Positions 51,893 through 61,778 are shown, counted from the stretch's first letter. The stretch: 64,000 nucleotides of DNA from an uncultured Ruminiclostridium sp. (GCA_910588335.1 CAJUQV010000020.1:1-64000), one strand, 5' to 3'. The notes: generated from the letters alone by a model not told the origin. Program-made: numbers and translations.

Positions 51893-54413
51893 CGTCGTCC
51901 TCCAGCTCTCTTTTCTTTTTCCTGTGCTTCACAACAATAACTATAACTATTATGGCTATTACAACAACGCCTCCGCCTATGGCGAACCATGCCCACATGG
52001 GGAAGCCTCCGTTTTCCTCCATACCGGGTTCAATCATTCCGATATCGTCTCCAAAGCCGGGATCTATCATTCCGGGATCATCCCAGTTATAAGATATTAC
52101 GTTAAAGGAGAAGGGCAGCCTCTGTTCCTTCTGTGTTCCGTTGGAGTCCTCATAGGTAACTACTATATCGCCTTTTACGGTTCCTTCAACGTTTGGGGTA
52201 ATCTGTACGTCGTAATATTCCTCGGAGCCGCTGTTTACGTTGCCCACATAATAAGTGCCCTGAGACTTGTCAAAGCCCTCGCCCTCAACGTCGGCGGTCA
52301 CATTGTAAACCGCGCTCTTGCCTTTGTTTACAAAGCTTGTGCTGATATACACCATTTCACCGAGTCCAACCGATTCGGAATACTGCGCGGGGTTGAGGGT
52401 AAAGCGATCCTCCTGCTGAAGAGGGATTGTGATTGTTTCGGTAACGGTTTCGCCCTTTGCCCTTTTACCGTTTGCTATATACTCATATTCAAAAGTAACG
52501 TTTACGGGGTAGCTGTCGGGTTTGGAGTCGGCACGGGGGAGAAGATCTATTTCAATATCCGTTGTTGCCTTTCCGGGAAGGCTTTCAATAAAGAAGGAGT
52601 TTGAAGAATTGGCGGGGGAGAAAGCTACGCCGCTGTCTCCGTTTCCGGCTCCGCCGCTTATGGTAACTTTAAGGTTTTCGATAACCGTTGAATCGTCGGC
52701 GTTCTGAACGGTAAGCTTCAAGGGGAAAGCGGTGCCGCCGATAACGTATTCGCCGCCGAAATCATAGTTTTGGATAATTATGGGGGGAGCAAAAACGGTG
52801 TTGTCGGGATCCTTGTCTGCGGAGGGAACACAGGAGGCGGTGGTGTAAACGGTGGAGGTCACGTTGCCGAAGCTTAACTCCACGGGAATCACCTCGCGCA
52901 TGGAGGAGATGCCGTCGCAGCCGATAAGGGGGAAGGAAAAGCTTTTGCTTTCTCCCGCCTTTATGTCAAAGTTTCTGTATGTAAGACCGCTGTCAATGGC
53001 GAACTTGCTGCCCGTAAGCTCCTGTACGGAAACGCGGGCGTTGGTGATATCCGTTGAGGACGTATTTTTAAGGGTAAGGGTAAGATTAAATTTCGTGCCC
53101 TTCTGAATGGCGTTGCTGCTGAACGAATAATCGGTCATGCTGATATCGTACTTTCCGTATTCCTCTTCGTCGGGCGCCTTTTCCTTGGGCTTGCACTGAA
53201 GTATTACGGAGGTGGAGAAAACCTGCGCCGAATCCGACGCGCCGTTTATCTTATATTCCACCTGTACGGGAATGCTTTCGCGAACGTTTACGATACCGTC
53301 GCAGGCTACAAGAGGAAATGTCACCTTAGCCTGACCATCCTTGTTTATATTTACCGTTTTTGTAGAAAATCCGCCGTCAAGAACGAACTTGGAGCTGTCA
53401 AGACCCTCCAGCTTAACCTTAACGTCCTTTAAGTCTATTTTACAGTCGTTTTTAAGGGTAAGGGCAAGTTCAAAGCTGTCTCCTGACTTTACCTCGTCCT
53501 TGCTTACGTCATAGGAGTAAACGGTAAGACCCGACGAAACCACGTCGCTTTCCACTCTTACGGGAATGGTGAAGCTTCCCGTGGACAGCTCGCTTCCGTT
53601 TGCGCCGAATACTGAAATGTTCAGTGTGAGGTTATAAATTCCCGTAGCCGTTGTGGCGGGGGCGGAAACGCTGAAGGTAAACTGGGGGCGGAAGGAAGAG
53701 CTAGTCTGCGTTTCCGTGGTTTCCACCAGAATGTTTCCGTCGGAAGAGGAAAGCGACGCAGCAACGTTGGCAAAATTGCCGTTGTTTAAGTTTTTAAGCT
53801 GTATCGTGACGCTGCCTCTTCCTCCAGCTTTAATGGCATAGGTATTTGATGAAGCCAAAGCGAATTTGGCGGCCGAAGGGTCGGAGGGATCCGATCCGAC
53901 TTCGGGCGCGCATTCCGACAGCGAAATGTTTATGGGGACGGTAACGCTTTGCCCGCCGCTTTCATAGCACACATTGTATGTAAAAGAATCGCCCTTTCCG
54001 AGATAGGTTATATCGGTAAAATAAGCGGTTATGTACAAAAAGCTTCCTATAATGGTGGGATTCAGTATGACTGCGCTTGTATCCATAAGACTAAAGCTTT
54101 CGTTGGAAACACCGAAGGCAAAAATATTATTTTCGTCCACCATATCCCACGGATCTATACCTGCCAAAAAATTGGATATGGGTATATAGGCGTTTGCCTC
54201 CAAAGAAAATTTAGAGTCCTTTTCAATGCGGTTTATGTTTACCGTGTATCCGCCGGAAAAAGCGGTGCCGCTGAGCGACGGCCCCGTCGGCTCGGTAACG
54301 GCGGGGGGCTTTGTCGTTTCTGCAAACGACGCAAAGGGAAGTGATAAAGCTGTTATGGAAGCGGCAAGGAAAGCAGCCGCTGTTTTAACAAAAAAATTAG
54401 CTTTCATTTTCAT
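51879..54413 (-). CDS. Large surface protein with repeated Ig-like domains, part of the ABC operon
   Basis: An 844-residue type I membrane protein. Signal peptide at 1-31 (ASITALSLPFASFAE end), a cohesin-like N-terminal domain, then at least three CARDB/S-layer-type beta domains (repeated patterns LALTLKNDCKIDLKDVKVKL and NLTLTLKNTSSTDITNARV), a Pro/Gly/Met linker and a membrane helix at about 803-825 with a basic-then-acidic tail. The repeats FVLDGGFSTKTVNI and FAIDSGLTYRNFDI show internal duplication. It is placed between the ATPase and permease genes, so it is likely an accessory subunit or the cargo-capturing partner of that MacB-type system. Confidence 0.85.
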   Translation of the reverse strand: MKMKANFFVKTAAAFLAASITALSLPFASFAETTKPPAVTEPTGPSLSGTAFSGGYTVNINRIEKDSKFSLEANAYIPISNFLAGIDPWDMVDENNIFAFGVSNESFSLMDTSAVILNPTIIGSFLYITAYFTDITYLGKGDSFTYNVCYESGGQSVTVPINISLSECAPEVGSDPSDPSAAKFALASSNTYAIKAGGRGSVTIQLKNLNNGNFANVAASLSSSDGNILVETTETQTSSSFRPQFTFSVSAPATTATGIYNLTLNISVFGANGSELSTGSFTIPVRVESDVVSSGLTVYSYDVSKDEVKSGDSFELALTLKNDCKIDLKDVKVKLEGLDSSKFVLDGGFSTKTVNINKDGQAKVTFPLVACDGIVNVRESIPVQVEYKINGASDSAQVFSTSVILQCKPKEKAPDEEEYGKYDISMTDYSFSSNAIQKGTKFNLTLTLKNTSSTDITNARVSVQELTGSKFAIDSGLTYRNFDIKAGESKSFSFPLIGCDGISSMREVIPVELSFGNVTSTVYTTASCVPSADKDPDNTVFAPPIIIQNYDFGGEYVIGGTAFPLKLTVQNADDSTVIENLKVTISGGAGNGDSGVAFSPANSSNSFFIESLPGKATTDIEIDLLPRADSKPDSYPVNVTFEYEYIANGKRAKGETVTETITIPLQQEDRFTLNPAQYSESVGLGEMVYISTSFVNKGKSAVYNVTADVEGEGFDKSQGTYYVGNVNSGSEEYYDVQITPNVEGTVKGDIVVTYEDSNGTQKEQRLPFSFNVISYNWDDPGMIDPGFGDDIGMIEPGMEENGGFPMWAWFAIGGGVVVIAIIVIVIVVKHRKKKRELEDDDEVI

Positions 54414-54480
54414 TTGATCCTTTCAGTTAAAGATTCCGAATTAAAATATTATGAGTCAAGCTCCGACAGTAAAAAGCGAA

Positions 54481-55224
54481 CTACGAGGCGGACTGTCTCG
54501 ATTTATCTTCTGCGTTATCCGCAAAAGGGTCGTAAACCGCCTTGTTGATCTCGTCGCTGTGAATATCACCGTCTATTAGATGTACTATTCTGTCTGCGTA
54601 TTTGGCGATATCAAGATCGTGGGTAACCAATATAAGCGTAAGATTATGCTCGCGGCACATTTTTACCATCAGCTCCATAACGTCGGCAGTGGTTTTTGTG
54701 TCCAGGTTTCCCGTAGGCTCGTCGGCAAAAACGACGTTGGGCTTTGCCACAAAGGCTCTCGCTATGCCCACGCGCTGCTGCTGTCCGCCTGACATTTGAT
54801 TTGGGCGGTGCTTCATGCGGCTTTTAAGTCCTACCGCCGCCAGCATTTTTTTTGCTTCCTTATCTCGCTTTCGCCGGCTCCAACCCTTGAACATCAGCGG
54901 CATTCCCACGTTTTCCATAGAGGAAAGCTGAGGGATAAGGTTATAGGCCTGAAATATAAAACCCGTATTTTCCTGACGGAATTTTGCCAGCTTTCTTTCC
55001 GACAGCTTTGCGATATTTACGCCGTTTATTATAATATCGCCTCTTGTAGGCTTTTCAAGGCCGGCCAGCATATTGAGAAGCGTCGATTTACCCGAACCCG
55101 AAGTACCTAAGATACAGCATATCTCGCCCCTTTCTATTCGCAGGTTGATATTTTTAAGGGCATAGACTTTTTCCTGACCCAGTCGATAGACCTTACGGAG
55201 TCCGGTAACTTCAATAAATGACAA
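54481..55224 (-). CDS. MacB/LolD-type ABC ATPase
   Basis: A 247-residue ATPase: Walker A GTSGSGKSTLL (about 39-49), Q-loop IFQAYNLIPQL, signature MSGGQQQRVGIARA, Walker B VVFADEPTGNLD and switch His LVTHDLDIA. It heads the leftward operon ATPase / 844-residue surface protein / permease. ATG preceded by GAGGTGAG. Confidence 0.95.
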   Translation of the reverse strand: MSFIEVTGLRKVYRLGQEKVYALKNINLRIERGEICCILGTSGSGKSTLLNMLAGLEKPTRGDIIINGVNIAKLSERKLAKFRQENTGFIFQAYNLIPQLSSMENVGMPLMFKGWSRRKRDKEAKKMLAAVGLKSRMKHRPNQMSGGQQQRVGIARAFVAKPNVVFADEPTGNLDTKTTADVMELMVKMCREHNLTLILVTHDLDIAKYADRIVHLIDGDIHSDEINKAVYDPFADNAEDKSRQSAS

Positions 55225-55662
55225 TTTCTCACCTCATTTCGTTTTTTGTCACTATGTAAAAGTATAAAGCTTTTATAATGGAAAAGCTTATTTTTTTCCA
55301 TAAGCTTTTCTTATTTTTTTCTTATTTTCAATTATACGTTGTCCAAAGAAAAAATATTGCACTTGTCCCTCTTATATATTAAACGATAAAAGCGGGCAAA
55401 ATGTTACCGTTTTTTTTAAATTTTACCAAAAACCGTTATATTGCATAAAATTTAATTTGCTTTTTTGTGCAATTTTAGAGTAAAGCTGACTTTTTTCTAA
55501 GCGGATATAATAAGTATAGCACTTATTAGCTTGTTTTTCAATGGTAAGATAGTTAAAATAAAGTTTCAGCAAAAATTTTTATGCACTGTACTGTATTGCA
55601 TAGTACAGCGATGATATATTATAATATTGTTTTTGTGTAGTTGTTAATAGTCATTGGGAATC
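55225..55662. other. AT-rich intergenic region before the MacB-type operon
   Basis: About 440 bp with no gene. A leftward TATAAT (55331-55336) lacks a clear -35 box. A hairpin at 55280-55311 (GAAAAGCTTA and its complement) lies between it and the ATPase gene and could stabilise or attenuate the transcript. Confidence 0.45.
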
Positions 55663-55709
55663 AAAAAACTCTCCGTGCTTGAAGACGACTCGCACACAGA
55701 GAGTTTTTC
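55663..55709 (-). terminator. Terminator of the SDR gene
   Basis: AAAAAACTCTC-CGTG pairs with CACACAGAGAGTTTTT; reading leftward it ends in a T run, 50 bp after the stop. Confidence 0.75.
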
Positions 55710-55759
55710 GGATTGTTTTTTCTTATTGCAGAGAAAAATAACACCATTTATAAATAGTA

Positions 55760-56509
55760 TTACGCCCTTGCGCATCCGTCAACGGAGAGCACCTCTCCGG
55801 TCACGTACGACGCCAACGGGCTAGCCAAAAACAAAAACGCATTTGCGATATCCTGAGGCGTTCCGATCCTTCCGAGGGGAATTGTGGAGGTGATATACTG
55901 TCTCGTCTGCTCCGGCAGAGCGGCAACCATATCCGTATCGGTAACTCCGGGAGCCACAGCGTTAACGCGTATGTTATCCTTTGCCAATTCCCTTGCCAGC
56001 GATTTGGTCATTCCGTTAAGAGCAAACTTTGATGTGGGATATCCCACCCCGGCGGGCTGTCCGTAAATGGATACCATGGAAGAAGTGTTCAGAATAACTC
56101 CGCCGCCGTTTTCTTTCATTATCGGAGCTACCGCGCGGATAGTATAAAAGCAAGAATTTACATTAAGTTTCATTATCTTGTCAAAATCATTGGGCTCATA
56201 GCTGTAAAGAGGCTCGGAAGCGCTTATTCCCGCGTTGTTGACCAAAATATCGATTTTTCCGTATTTAGCCTTTATTTCCTCAACCGCCTTCGCTATGCTT
56301 TCGTAACTTGTCAGATCGGGTGAAATTCCTTCAACCTCAAAACCGGCGTTTTCCTTTTTCAGCTCGTCCACCGCTTTCTGAGCTGTTTCGGGTCTCGAAC
56401 CGCAAAGTACTACCTTGGCTTTGTTTTCCAGAAAGGTGCGTACTATTGCGTAACCGATACCTCTTGTTCCGCCGGTGACCAATGCTACTTTGTCTTTTAA
56501 AAGTTCCAT
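55760..56509 (-). CDS. Short-chain dehydrogenase/reductase, FabG-like
   Basis: A 249-residue classical SDR. The NAD(P) loop is VTGGTRGIGYA (about 12-22), the Asn motif LVNNAGIS, catalytic Ser in LNTSSMVS and the YxxxK pair in YPTSKFALN; the end PLASYVTGEVLSVDGC is typical of 3-oxoacyl-reductase-like enzymes. The start at 56509 (GGAGGTAAAGG) was chosen since the longer open frame to 56707 would run across a perfect promoter. It stands alone; the substrate (3-oxoacyl-ACP, sugar or steroid) is not predictable. Confidence 0.92.
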   Translation of the reverse strand: MELLKDKVALVTGGTRGIGYAIVRTFLENKAKVVLCGSRPETAQKAVDELKKENAGFEVEGISPDLTSYESIAKAVEEIKAKYGKIDILVNNAGISASEPLYSYEPNDFDKIMKLNVNSCFYTIRAVAPIMKENGGGVILNTSSMVSIYGQPAGVGYPTSKFALNGMTKSLARELAKDNIRVNAVAPGVTDTDMVAALPEQTRQYITSTIPLGRIGTPQDIANAFLFLASPLASYVTGEVLSVDGCARA

Positions 56510-56549
56510 AGCCTTTACCTCCGTTGTTTTTGTTGCTGAATATGTTAAA

Positions 56550-56578
56550 ATTATAACACGCCTAAACATAAATGTCAA
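56550..56578 (-). promoter_or_regulatory. Sigma-A promoter of the SDR gene
   Basis: A perfect TTGACA (56573-56578) - 17 bp - TATAAT (56550-56555). Confidence 0.9.
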
Positions 56579-56773
56579 TGTGATAGTCAGTTTCTTTGCG
56601 TGAGAGCAAGTTGTTTTTACGAGGAAACACGATATTATTTTACAAAAATCTATTTTTTTCAATATAGTTTCTTTTTTGTCGCATTGCCCAAAAAAAGCCG
56701 AAAACATTTTCGAAATTGGTCCATTTTGACACTTTAAATTTTATAAAATACTGCTATAATAGTTTAAGATTTT

Positions 56774-56865
56774 ATACCGATCCTTTTTAAGCTATGGATA
56801 AAATCCACAGCTTAAAAAGAGGTACGCCCAAAACACTAATCCAACAATTTATAAGGGATTAGTAT
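56774..56865. repeat. Family C element C3
   Basis: A 92 bp copy in the same orientation as C2: ATACCGATCC at the left, GGATTAGTAT at the right, with the hairpin AAGCTATGGATAAAATCC-ACAGCTT. It lies between a possible promoter (TTGACA at about 56728) and the ABC exporter gene. Confidence 0.8.
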
Positions 56866-56920
56866 TAACTTGCAAATCCGTTAAAAATAACGCTTCCCCC
56901 AAAGAAAGGAAAGGTGAACA

Positions 56921-58660
56921 ATGTTTCTTTTGAGATGGCTTTGGAGCAACCTTAGCGGTTACCGCGGCCGATACATAACGGCTTTGCTGTTATCCGTCAT
57001 CTGCCAGACCATGTACTTAATAACCCCGATGATGAGCCAAAGGATAGTGGATACCTTCATTGTGTCCGAAAACAGCGCCGAAATGATAAGAACACAGCCG
57101 AACCTTCTTATTATGATGGTGGCGGCAATGGTGGGATTCACATTCCTTCGCACCTGTATGACATACAGCGCCAATATGCTGTATGAATCCACCTCCCAGG
57201 CTGTTGTGTACAAAGTGCGCAAAAAACTTTACGAAAATATAAACATGCAGGACGCTACTTTTTATCATACCCACCGTACAGGCGATATAATGACCCGAAT
57301 GAGCGGAGATATGGATATGGTGCGACACAGCGTGGCGTGGATATTGAAGACCGTGCTGGAAAGCTTGGTGCTGTTTATTGTTTCCATTGTGTATTTTTTC
57401 AGCATGGATCCGATTACGGCACTATGCCTTATAGCTCTCACCCCCGTTATCTTTATCGCTTCCTTTATATTTAAACGAAAAGTAAGACCCATGTACGTGA
57501 CGCTCCGTGAAAAGCTATCTCAAATGAATACTTTGGCGGAGGAAAACATATCGGGAAATAGAGTTGTTAAGGCGTTTGCAAGAGAAGATTATGAAATCGG
57601 GCGTTTTGACGAAAAAAGCCGCGAGTATTGCGCCGCCAACAAGGCGGCAGCCCTGAAGTGGATAGACTTTTTCCCTACAATTGAAATAACCGCTCAGGCG
57701 CTTTCAGTGGTTCAATTGGTCGTCTGCGGTATCTTCGCGGTTATGGGAAGAATAACGGTGGGCCAGTTCACCGCTTTCAGCGGACTTATCTGGACGCTTG
57801 CCAATCCTATGAGAAATATCGGTACCATAATAAATGACTTCCAGAGATTCTCTGCCTCCGCCAATAAGATAATCGAATTATATTACGGAAGAACCAAGGT
57901 TGCGGATCGAGAGGACGCAGTGGAGCTTACCGAAAGAATAAAGGGTGACATAGAGTTTAAAAACGTTTCATTCAGCTACGGAAAAACTCAGGTGCTCCAC
58001 GATATAAACCTTACCGTAAAAGCGGGAGAAACCGTGGCGATAATGGGAGCCACCGGATCGGGAAAAACCACTCTCACAGAGCTTATTTCGAGAATTTACG
58101 ATGTTGATTCGGGACAGGTAACGGTGGACGGTCACGACGTAAGAATGATGAAGCTGAAGCAGCTCAGAGAAAGCGTCGGCGTTGCCACTCAAGACGTACT
58201 TCTCTATTCCGATACTGTTGAGGGCAATATAGCCTTCGGCAATGTGGAAATGACCAAGGACGAAGTGGTAAAGTGCGCCGATATCGCCGACGCCAACGGC
58301 TTTATACAAAAGCTGTCCGAGGGTTATGAAACGATAATCGGCGAAAGAGGCGTAGGGCTTTCGGGAGGTCAGAAGCAGCGTATCGCACTCGCCCGCGCGG
58401 TGGCGGTAAAACCCTCGATACTTATTCTCGACGACACAACCTCGGCAGTGGATCTGGAAACAGAGACACGTATACAGGAAAACCTCCGAAATCTTGACTT
58501 TAACTGCACAAAAATAATAATAGCCCAGCGTGTTTCCTCCGCCAAAGACGCGGATAAAATAGTGATACTCAAGGACGGCACCATATCCGATATCGGCACT
58601 CACGAGGAGCTGATCCAAAGAGAAGGTTACTATAAAGAAGTGTACGAGCTGCAAAAATAA
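56921..58660 (+). CDS. Heterodimeric ABC exporter, degenerate-site half A
   Basis: A 579-residue fused permease-ATPase with six membrane helices (about 15-310). The ATPase domain has Walker A GATGSGKTTLT (about 369-379), a canonical signature LSGGQKQRIALARA, and Walker B ILILDDTTSAVD, where the catalytic Glu is replaced by Asp. Together with the degenerate LSQGQ signature of the partner this gives one consensus and one degenerate ATP site, as in BmrCD and TM287/288. It should export drugs or lipids. GAAAGGAAAGG precedes the ATG; the partner follows 14 bp later. Confidence 0.94.
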   Translation: MFLLRWLWSNLSGYRGRYITALLLSVICQTMYLITPMMSQRIVDTFIVSENSAEMIRTQPNLLIMMVAAMVGFTFLRTCMTYSANMLYESTSQAVVYKVRKKLYENINMQDATFYHTHRTGDIMTRMSGDMDMVRHSVAWILKTVLESLVLFIVSIVYFFSMDPITALCLIALTPVIFIASFIFKRKVRPMYVTLREKLSQMNTLAEENISGNRVVKAFAREDYEIGRFDEKSREYCAANKAAALKWIDFFPTIEITAQALSVVQLVVCGIFAVMGRITVGQFTAFSGLIWTLANPMRNIGTIINDFQRFSASANKIIELYYGRTKVADREDAVELTERIKGDIEFKNVSFSYGKTQVLHDINLTVKAGETVAIMGATGSGKTTLTELISRIYDVDSGQVTVDGHDVRMMKLKQLRESVGVATQDVLLYSDTVEGNIAFGNVEMTKDEVVKCADIADANGFIQKLSEGYETIIGERGVGLSGGQKQRIALARAVAVKPSILILDDTTSAVDLETETRIQENLRNLDFNCTKIIIAQRVSSAKDADKIVILKDGTISDIGTHEELIQREGYYKEVYELQK

Positions 58661-58674
58661 GAAAGGAGACAGTA

Positions 58675-60444
58675 ATGGCACGAAATAAGTTTGACATAGA
58701 CGAAACCCTTGAAACCCCATTTGACATACGTCACTTGAAAAGAGCGCTGGTCTACTGCGGAAGATACAAGGGAAAAATATTTCTTTCGCTTACGCTGAGC
58801 GCCGTGGCGGCAATAGCGGGATTGGTTGTCCCCTTGATAAGCCGGTACGCTCTTGACGTCTCCATTCCCGATGGCAACATACCTCAGATAATTTTTTTGG
58901 GAGCGCTTATGCTGGCTTCCATCTTCATAAGCGTCCTTCTTTCCGCCAAGCGCTCCAGAATAATGACGAAAGTGGGACAGGATATAGTTTACGATATCCG
59001 TAAAGATTTGTTTGAGCACCTGCAAAAACTTCCCTTTGAATACTATGACACCCGCCCTCACGGAAAGATATTGGTACGCGTTATAAACTACATAAACAGC
59101 ATTTCCGACCTGATGAGCGACGGTATTATAAAGTTCATTCTTGAAATTTTCAACCTTATTTTCATAATGATCTTTATGTTCTTTGTTTCCTGGCAGCTGG
59201 CGCTTGTGGTTATCTGCGGTTTACCCGTATTCGCCGTGGTTATGCTTATGATAAAGAATAAGCAGAGAAAAGCATGGCAGCAGGTAAGCAACAAGAGCAG
59301 CAACCTTAACGCCTATATTCACGAAAGCATAGTGGGCACTAAGGTTACGCAGATGTTTACCAGAGAAGAGGTAAACGCGGAAATATTTGACAAGCTTCAG
59401 AACAATTACCGCAAAAGCTGGATGAGAGCCGTAACTTTCAGCAACTTGGTATGGCCCACCGTGGACAATATCTCTATCTGGGTAAGCGGTGCAATTTATA
59501 TAACCGGACTGCTTGTTTTCGGAACGGGTACGGTTTCCTTGGGTAATATCGTAGCCATGTGCAGCTACGCCTCCCGCTTCTGGCAGCCGCTGCTGAACCT
59601 GTCCAACCTTATGAACACATTTATAAACGCGGTATCCTATCTTGAAAGAATATTTGAGACAATGGACGAGCCGGTGACCGTATGCGACAGGGATGATGCA
59701 AAGGAAATGCCCGAAATAAAGGGCGAGGTTTCCTTTAACAATGTTACATTCGCTTACGAAACGGGTCCCAATATATTGGAAAATTTAAGCTTTACCGCCA
59801 AGGCGGGTGAGAGCATTGCCTTAGTAGGCCCTACCGGAGCGGGAAAAACCACCGTTGTGAGCCTTTTAAGCCGCTTCTACAACCTAAGCGGCGGTGAAAT
59901 AGACATTGACGGCACCGATATTTCTTCCGTTACCCTTCACTCTCTTCGCAGTCAGATGGGCATAATGCTTCAGGACAGCTTTATTTTCAGCGGCACCATA
60001 ATGGACAATATCAAGTACGGAAAGCTTGACGCTACCGACGAGGAGGCTATGGAAGCGGCAAAGATAGTGGGCGTAGACGAATTTATCTCCACTCTGCCGG
60101 ACGGATATTACACGGAGGTCAATGAACGCGGTTCGGGGCTTTCACAGGGGCAGAAGCAGCTTATTTCCTTTGCGCGCACCATTCTTGCCGATCCTAAGAT
60201 ATTGGTGCTTGACGAAGCTACCTCTTCCATCGACGCCAAAACCGAAAGATATCTGCAAAGGGGCATCGATCATCTGCTTAAGGGCAGAACAAGCTTCATA
60301 ATTGCCCACCGACTTTCTACAATAAGAAACTGCGATAAAATAATGTATATAAGCAACAAGGGAATAACCGAATGCGGAAGCCATGACAGCCTTATCGAGA
60401 AAAAAGGCGATTATTATAAGCTTTATACCTCTCAGGCTATTTAA
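58675..60444 (+). CDS. Heterodimeric ABC exporter, half B
   Basis: A 589-residue fused permease-ATPase; six membrane helices at about 35-325, Walker A GPTGAGKTTVV (about 386-396), signature GLSQGQKQLISFART (Q for the usual G), Walker B ILVLDEATSSID with the catalytic Glu, switch His in IIAHRLST. The signature change pairs with the Glu-to-Asp change in the first half. The AGAAAGGAGACAG site shows tight coupling with the upstream gene. Confidence 0.95.
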   Translation: MARNKFDIDETLETPFDIRHLKRALVYCGRYKGKIFLSLTLSAVAAIAGLVVPLISRYALDVSIPDGNIPQIIFLGALMLASIFISVLLSAKRSRIMTKVGQDIVYDIRKDLFEHLQKLPFEYYDTRPHGKILVRVINYINSISDLMSDGIIKFILEIFNLIFIMIFMFFVSWQLALVVICGLPVFAVVMLMIKNKQRKAWQQVSNKSSNLNAYIHESIVGTKVTQMFTREEVNAEIFDKLQNNYRKSWMRAVTFSNLVWPTVDNISIWVSGAIYITGLLVFGTGTVSLGNIVAMCSYASRFWQPLLNLSNLMNTFINAVSYLERIFETMDEPVTVCDRDDAKEMPEIKGEVSFNNVTFAYETGPNILENLSFTAKAGESIALVGPTGAGKTTVVSLLSRFYNLSGGEIDIDGTDISSVTLHSLRSQMGIMLQDSFIFSGTIMDNIKYGKLDATDEEAMEAAKIVGVDEFISTLPDGYYTEVNERGSGLSQGQKQLISFARTILADPKILVLDEATSSIDAKTERYLQRGIDHLLKGRTSFIIAHRLSTIRNCDKIMYISNKGITECGSHDSLIEKKGDYYKLYTSQAI

Positions 60445-60563
60445 TAATAATCTTTGGTCAAGGTGTAAACAAATATTATGGATGACCAAAGATTAGTGCT
60501 TGGTGAGCATGACGGTATTTAACAAAATTTACCAAAGGACGCGCGTCTATATATGGATTTATG

Positions 60564-60614
60564 AAAAAACTGTACACCAATCTTATTACAAACTAAGATT
60601 GGCGTACAGTTTTA
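60564..60614. terminator. Bidirectional terminator
   Basis: Long stem (AAAACTGTACACCAATCTTA and its near complement) with T runs on both sides; ends the ABC exporter operon and the convergent 371-residue gene. A further hairpin (CTTTGGTCA / TGACCAAAG) lies at 60452-60493. Confidence 0.82.
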
Positions 60615-60662
60615 GTTAAGCGCTAAAAATTTTTTCATCGGTTTTGTGTAGTAGCTGAAACC

Positions 60663-61778
60663 CTATTTTTGATAATAATATAAAATAAGCAAAGCTCTAA
60701 ATGTAATATCGCATAGTCTTTTTGTAGGGGTTTTCCAATCGGTTTCCAATTGCTGACCACCGTAAACACCAATACCTTTCAATACATCTTCCAGAACCGG
60801 AGTTTTACAAATTCCATCTACGTCAATGGAATTTGCAATTTCTTCAACCGCTTCTTTTAACACTGGAATATACGGTATAACTCCGCACCTTGCAAACCAT
60901 TCGATATATTCCAAATTGTACCTCTCCGGTCTGTTTCGATATTCTATAGATACCGGAGAAGGCAACAAACAGGTTTGTTTGATTGAAAGGCCTTGTGACG
61001 GAAAGCAGCCAAGCGTACCGAGCTGATATCCTACCCATGAATTTGCACCTACTCCAATTAAATCAGGACGATCTGTTTTCATCATTTTGGCAATGGAATC
61101 CGCTAACATTTTAATGTTTTTCGTTGTCTTCCACAATCGGGTATGAGCTAATATATCCAAATGATAACGGCACGGCCATTTTTCATAGTCATTAAAGACA
61201 TACGTAATACCGCTTGGATTGCTTTTACATGGCCTTCCTTTTCGCGGACGAACGATATCCAGAATCGAATCTACCTCCAGCACTCTCTGGAAAGAGTCAA
61301 GCGAAAGCTGAATCTGAGGTCTGATGTCAATTAAATCATCGTATTCTGCTCTTGCAATACAGGCACAGCGAATTAAATTTTGACCGTTTGCCGCATAACG
61401 AAATTCGTCAAAGTATTTACCCTTTGTTCGATAACAATGATCGGTCAGCTCTGTGGTGACAAAAGCGTTCATTGCTTCCTTAAGCACCGGATTCTCTTTT
61501 CCTACTGCCTTTTCTGCAAGATATTTTACACCAACCTCCTGATTCTCATAAGGGCCGGCATCTCTGTTCGGACCATGAAAACCGTTTCCAATCCATCCGT
61601 TTTCTTTTTGACAGCCGGCAATGAGTTTATAGATTGGTTCTTCTGTAATTTGTGACTGTAAATTAATCTCTTCTTCTTTGGATATTTGACCCAGGATTTC
61701 TTTTTTTACTCGAAGTTTAATCGAAGGGTTGGCATTTTCAAGAAGAAAATTAATAGCATTTTGAAGTATGTTCTTCAT
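60663..61778 (-). CDS. Orphan protein with helical-repeat (prenyltransferase-like) pattern
   Basis: A 371-residue soluble protein that I cannot name. It opens with QNAINFLLENANPSIKLRVK and has repeated patterns of the kind seen in alpha/alpha toroid proteins (GCQKENGWIGNGFHGPN, GVYGGQQLETDWKTPTKRL, DITFRALLILYYYQK), which suggests a terpenoid-cyclase/prenyltransferase-like fold; the KGRPCKSNPSG stretch is unusual. No signal peptide. The ATG at 61778 (TAGGAGTG 7 bp upstream) was chosen over a start at 61805. It is AT-rich and alone. Confidence 0.55.
   Translation of the reverse strand: MKNILQNAINFLLENANPSIKLRVKKEILGQISKEEEINLQSQITEEPIYKLIAGCQKENGWIGNGFHGPNRDAGPYENQEVGVKYLAEKAVGKENPVLKEAMNAFVTTELTDHCYRTKGKYFDEFRYAANGQNLIRCACIARAEYDDLIDIRPQIQLSLDSFQRVLEVDSILDIVRPRKGRPCKSNPSGITYVFNDYEKWPCRYHLDILAHTRLWKTTKNIKMLADSIAKMMKTDRPDLIGVGANSWVGYQLGTLGCFPSQGLSIKQTCLLPSPVSIEYRNRPERYNLEYIEWFARCGVIPYIPVLKEAVEEIANSIDVDGICKTPVLEDVLKGIGVYGGQQLETDWKTPTKRLCDITFRALLILYYYQK

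Noticed and set aside
56510..56707. 66-residue N-terminal extension of the SDR
   Set aside because: It crosses a perfect TTGACA-17-TATAAT promoter; SDRs start just before the Rossmann strand.
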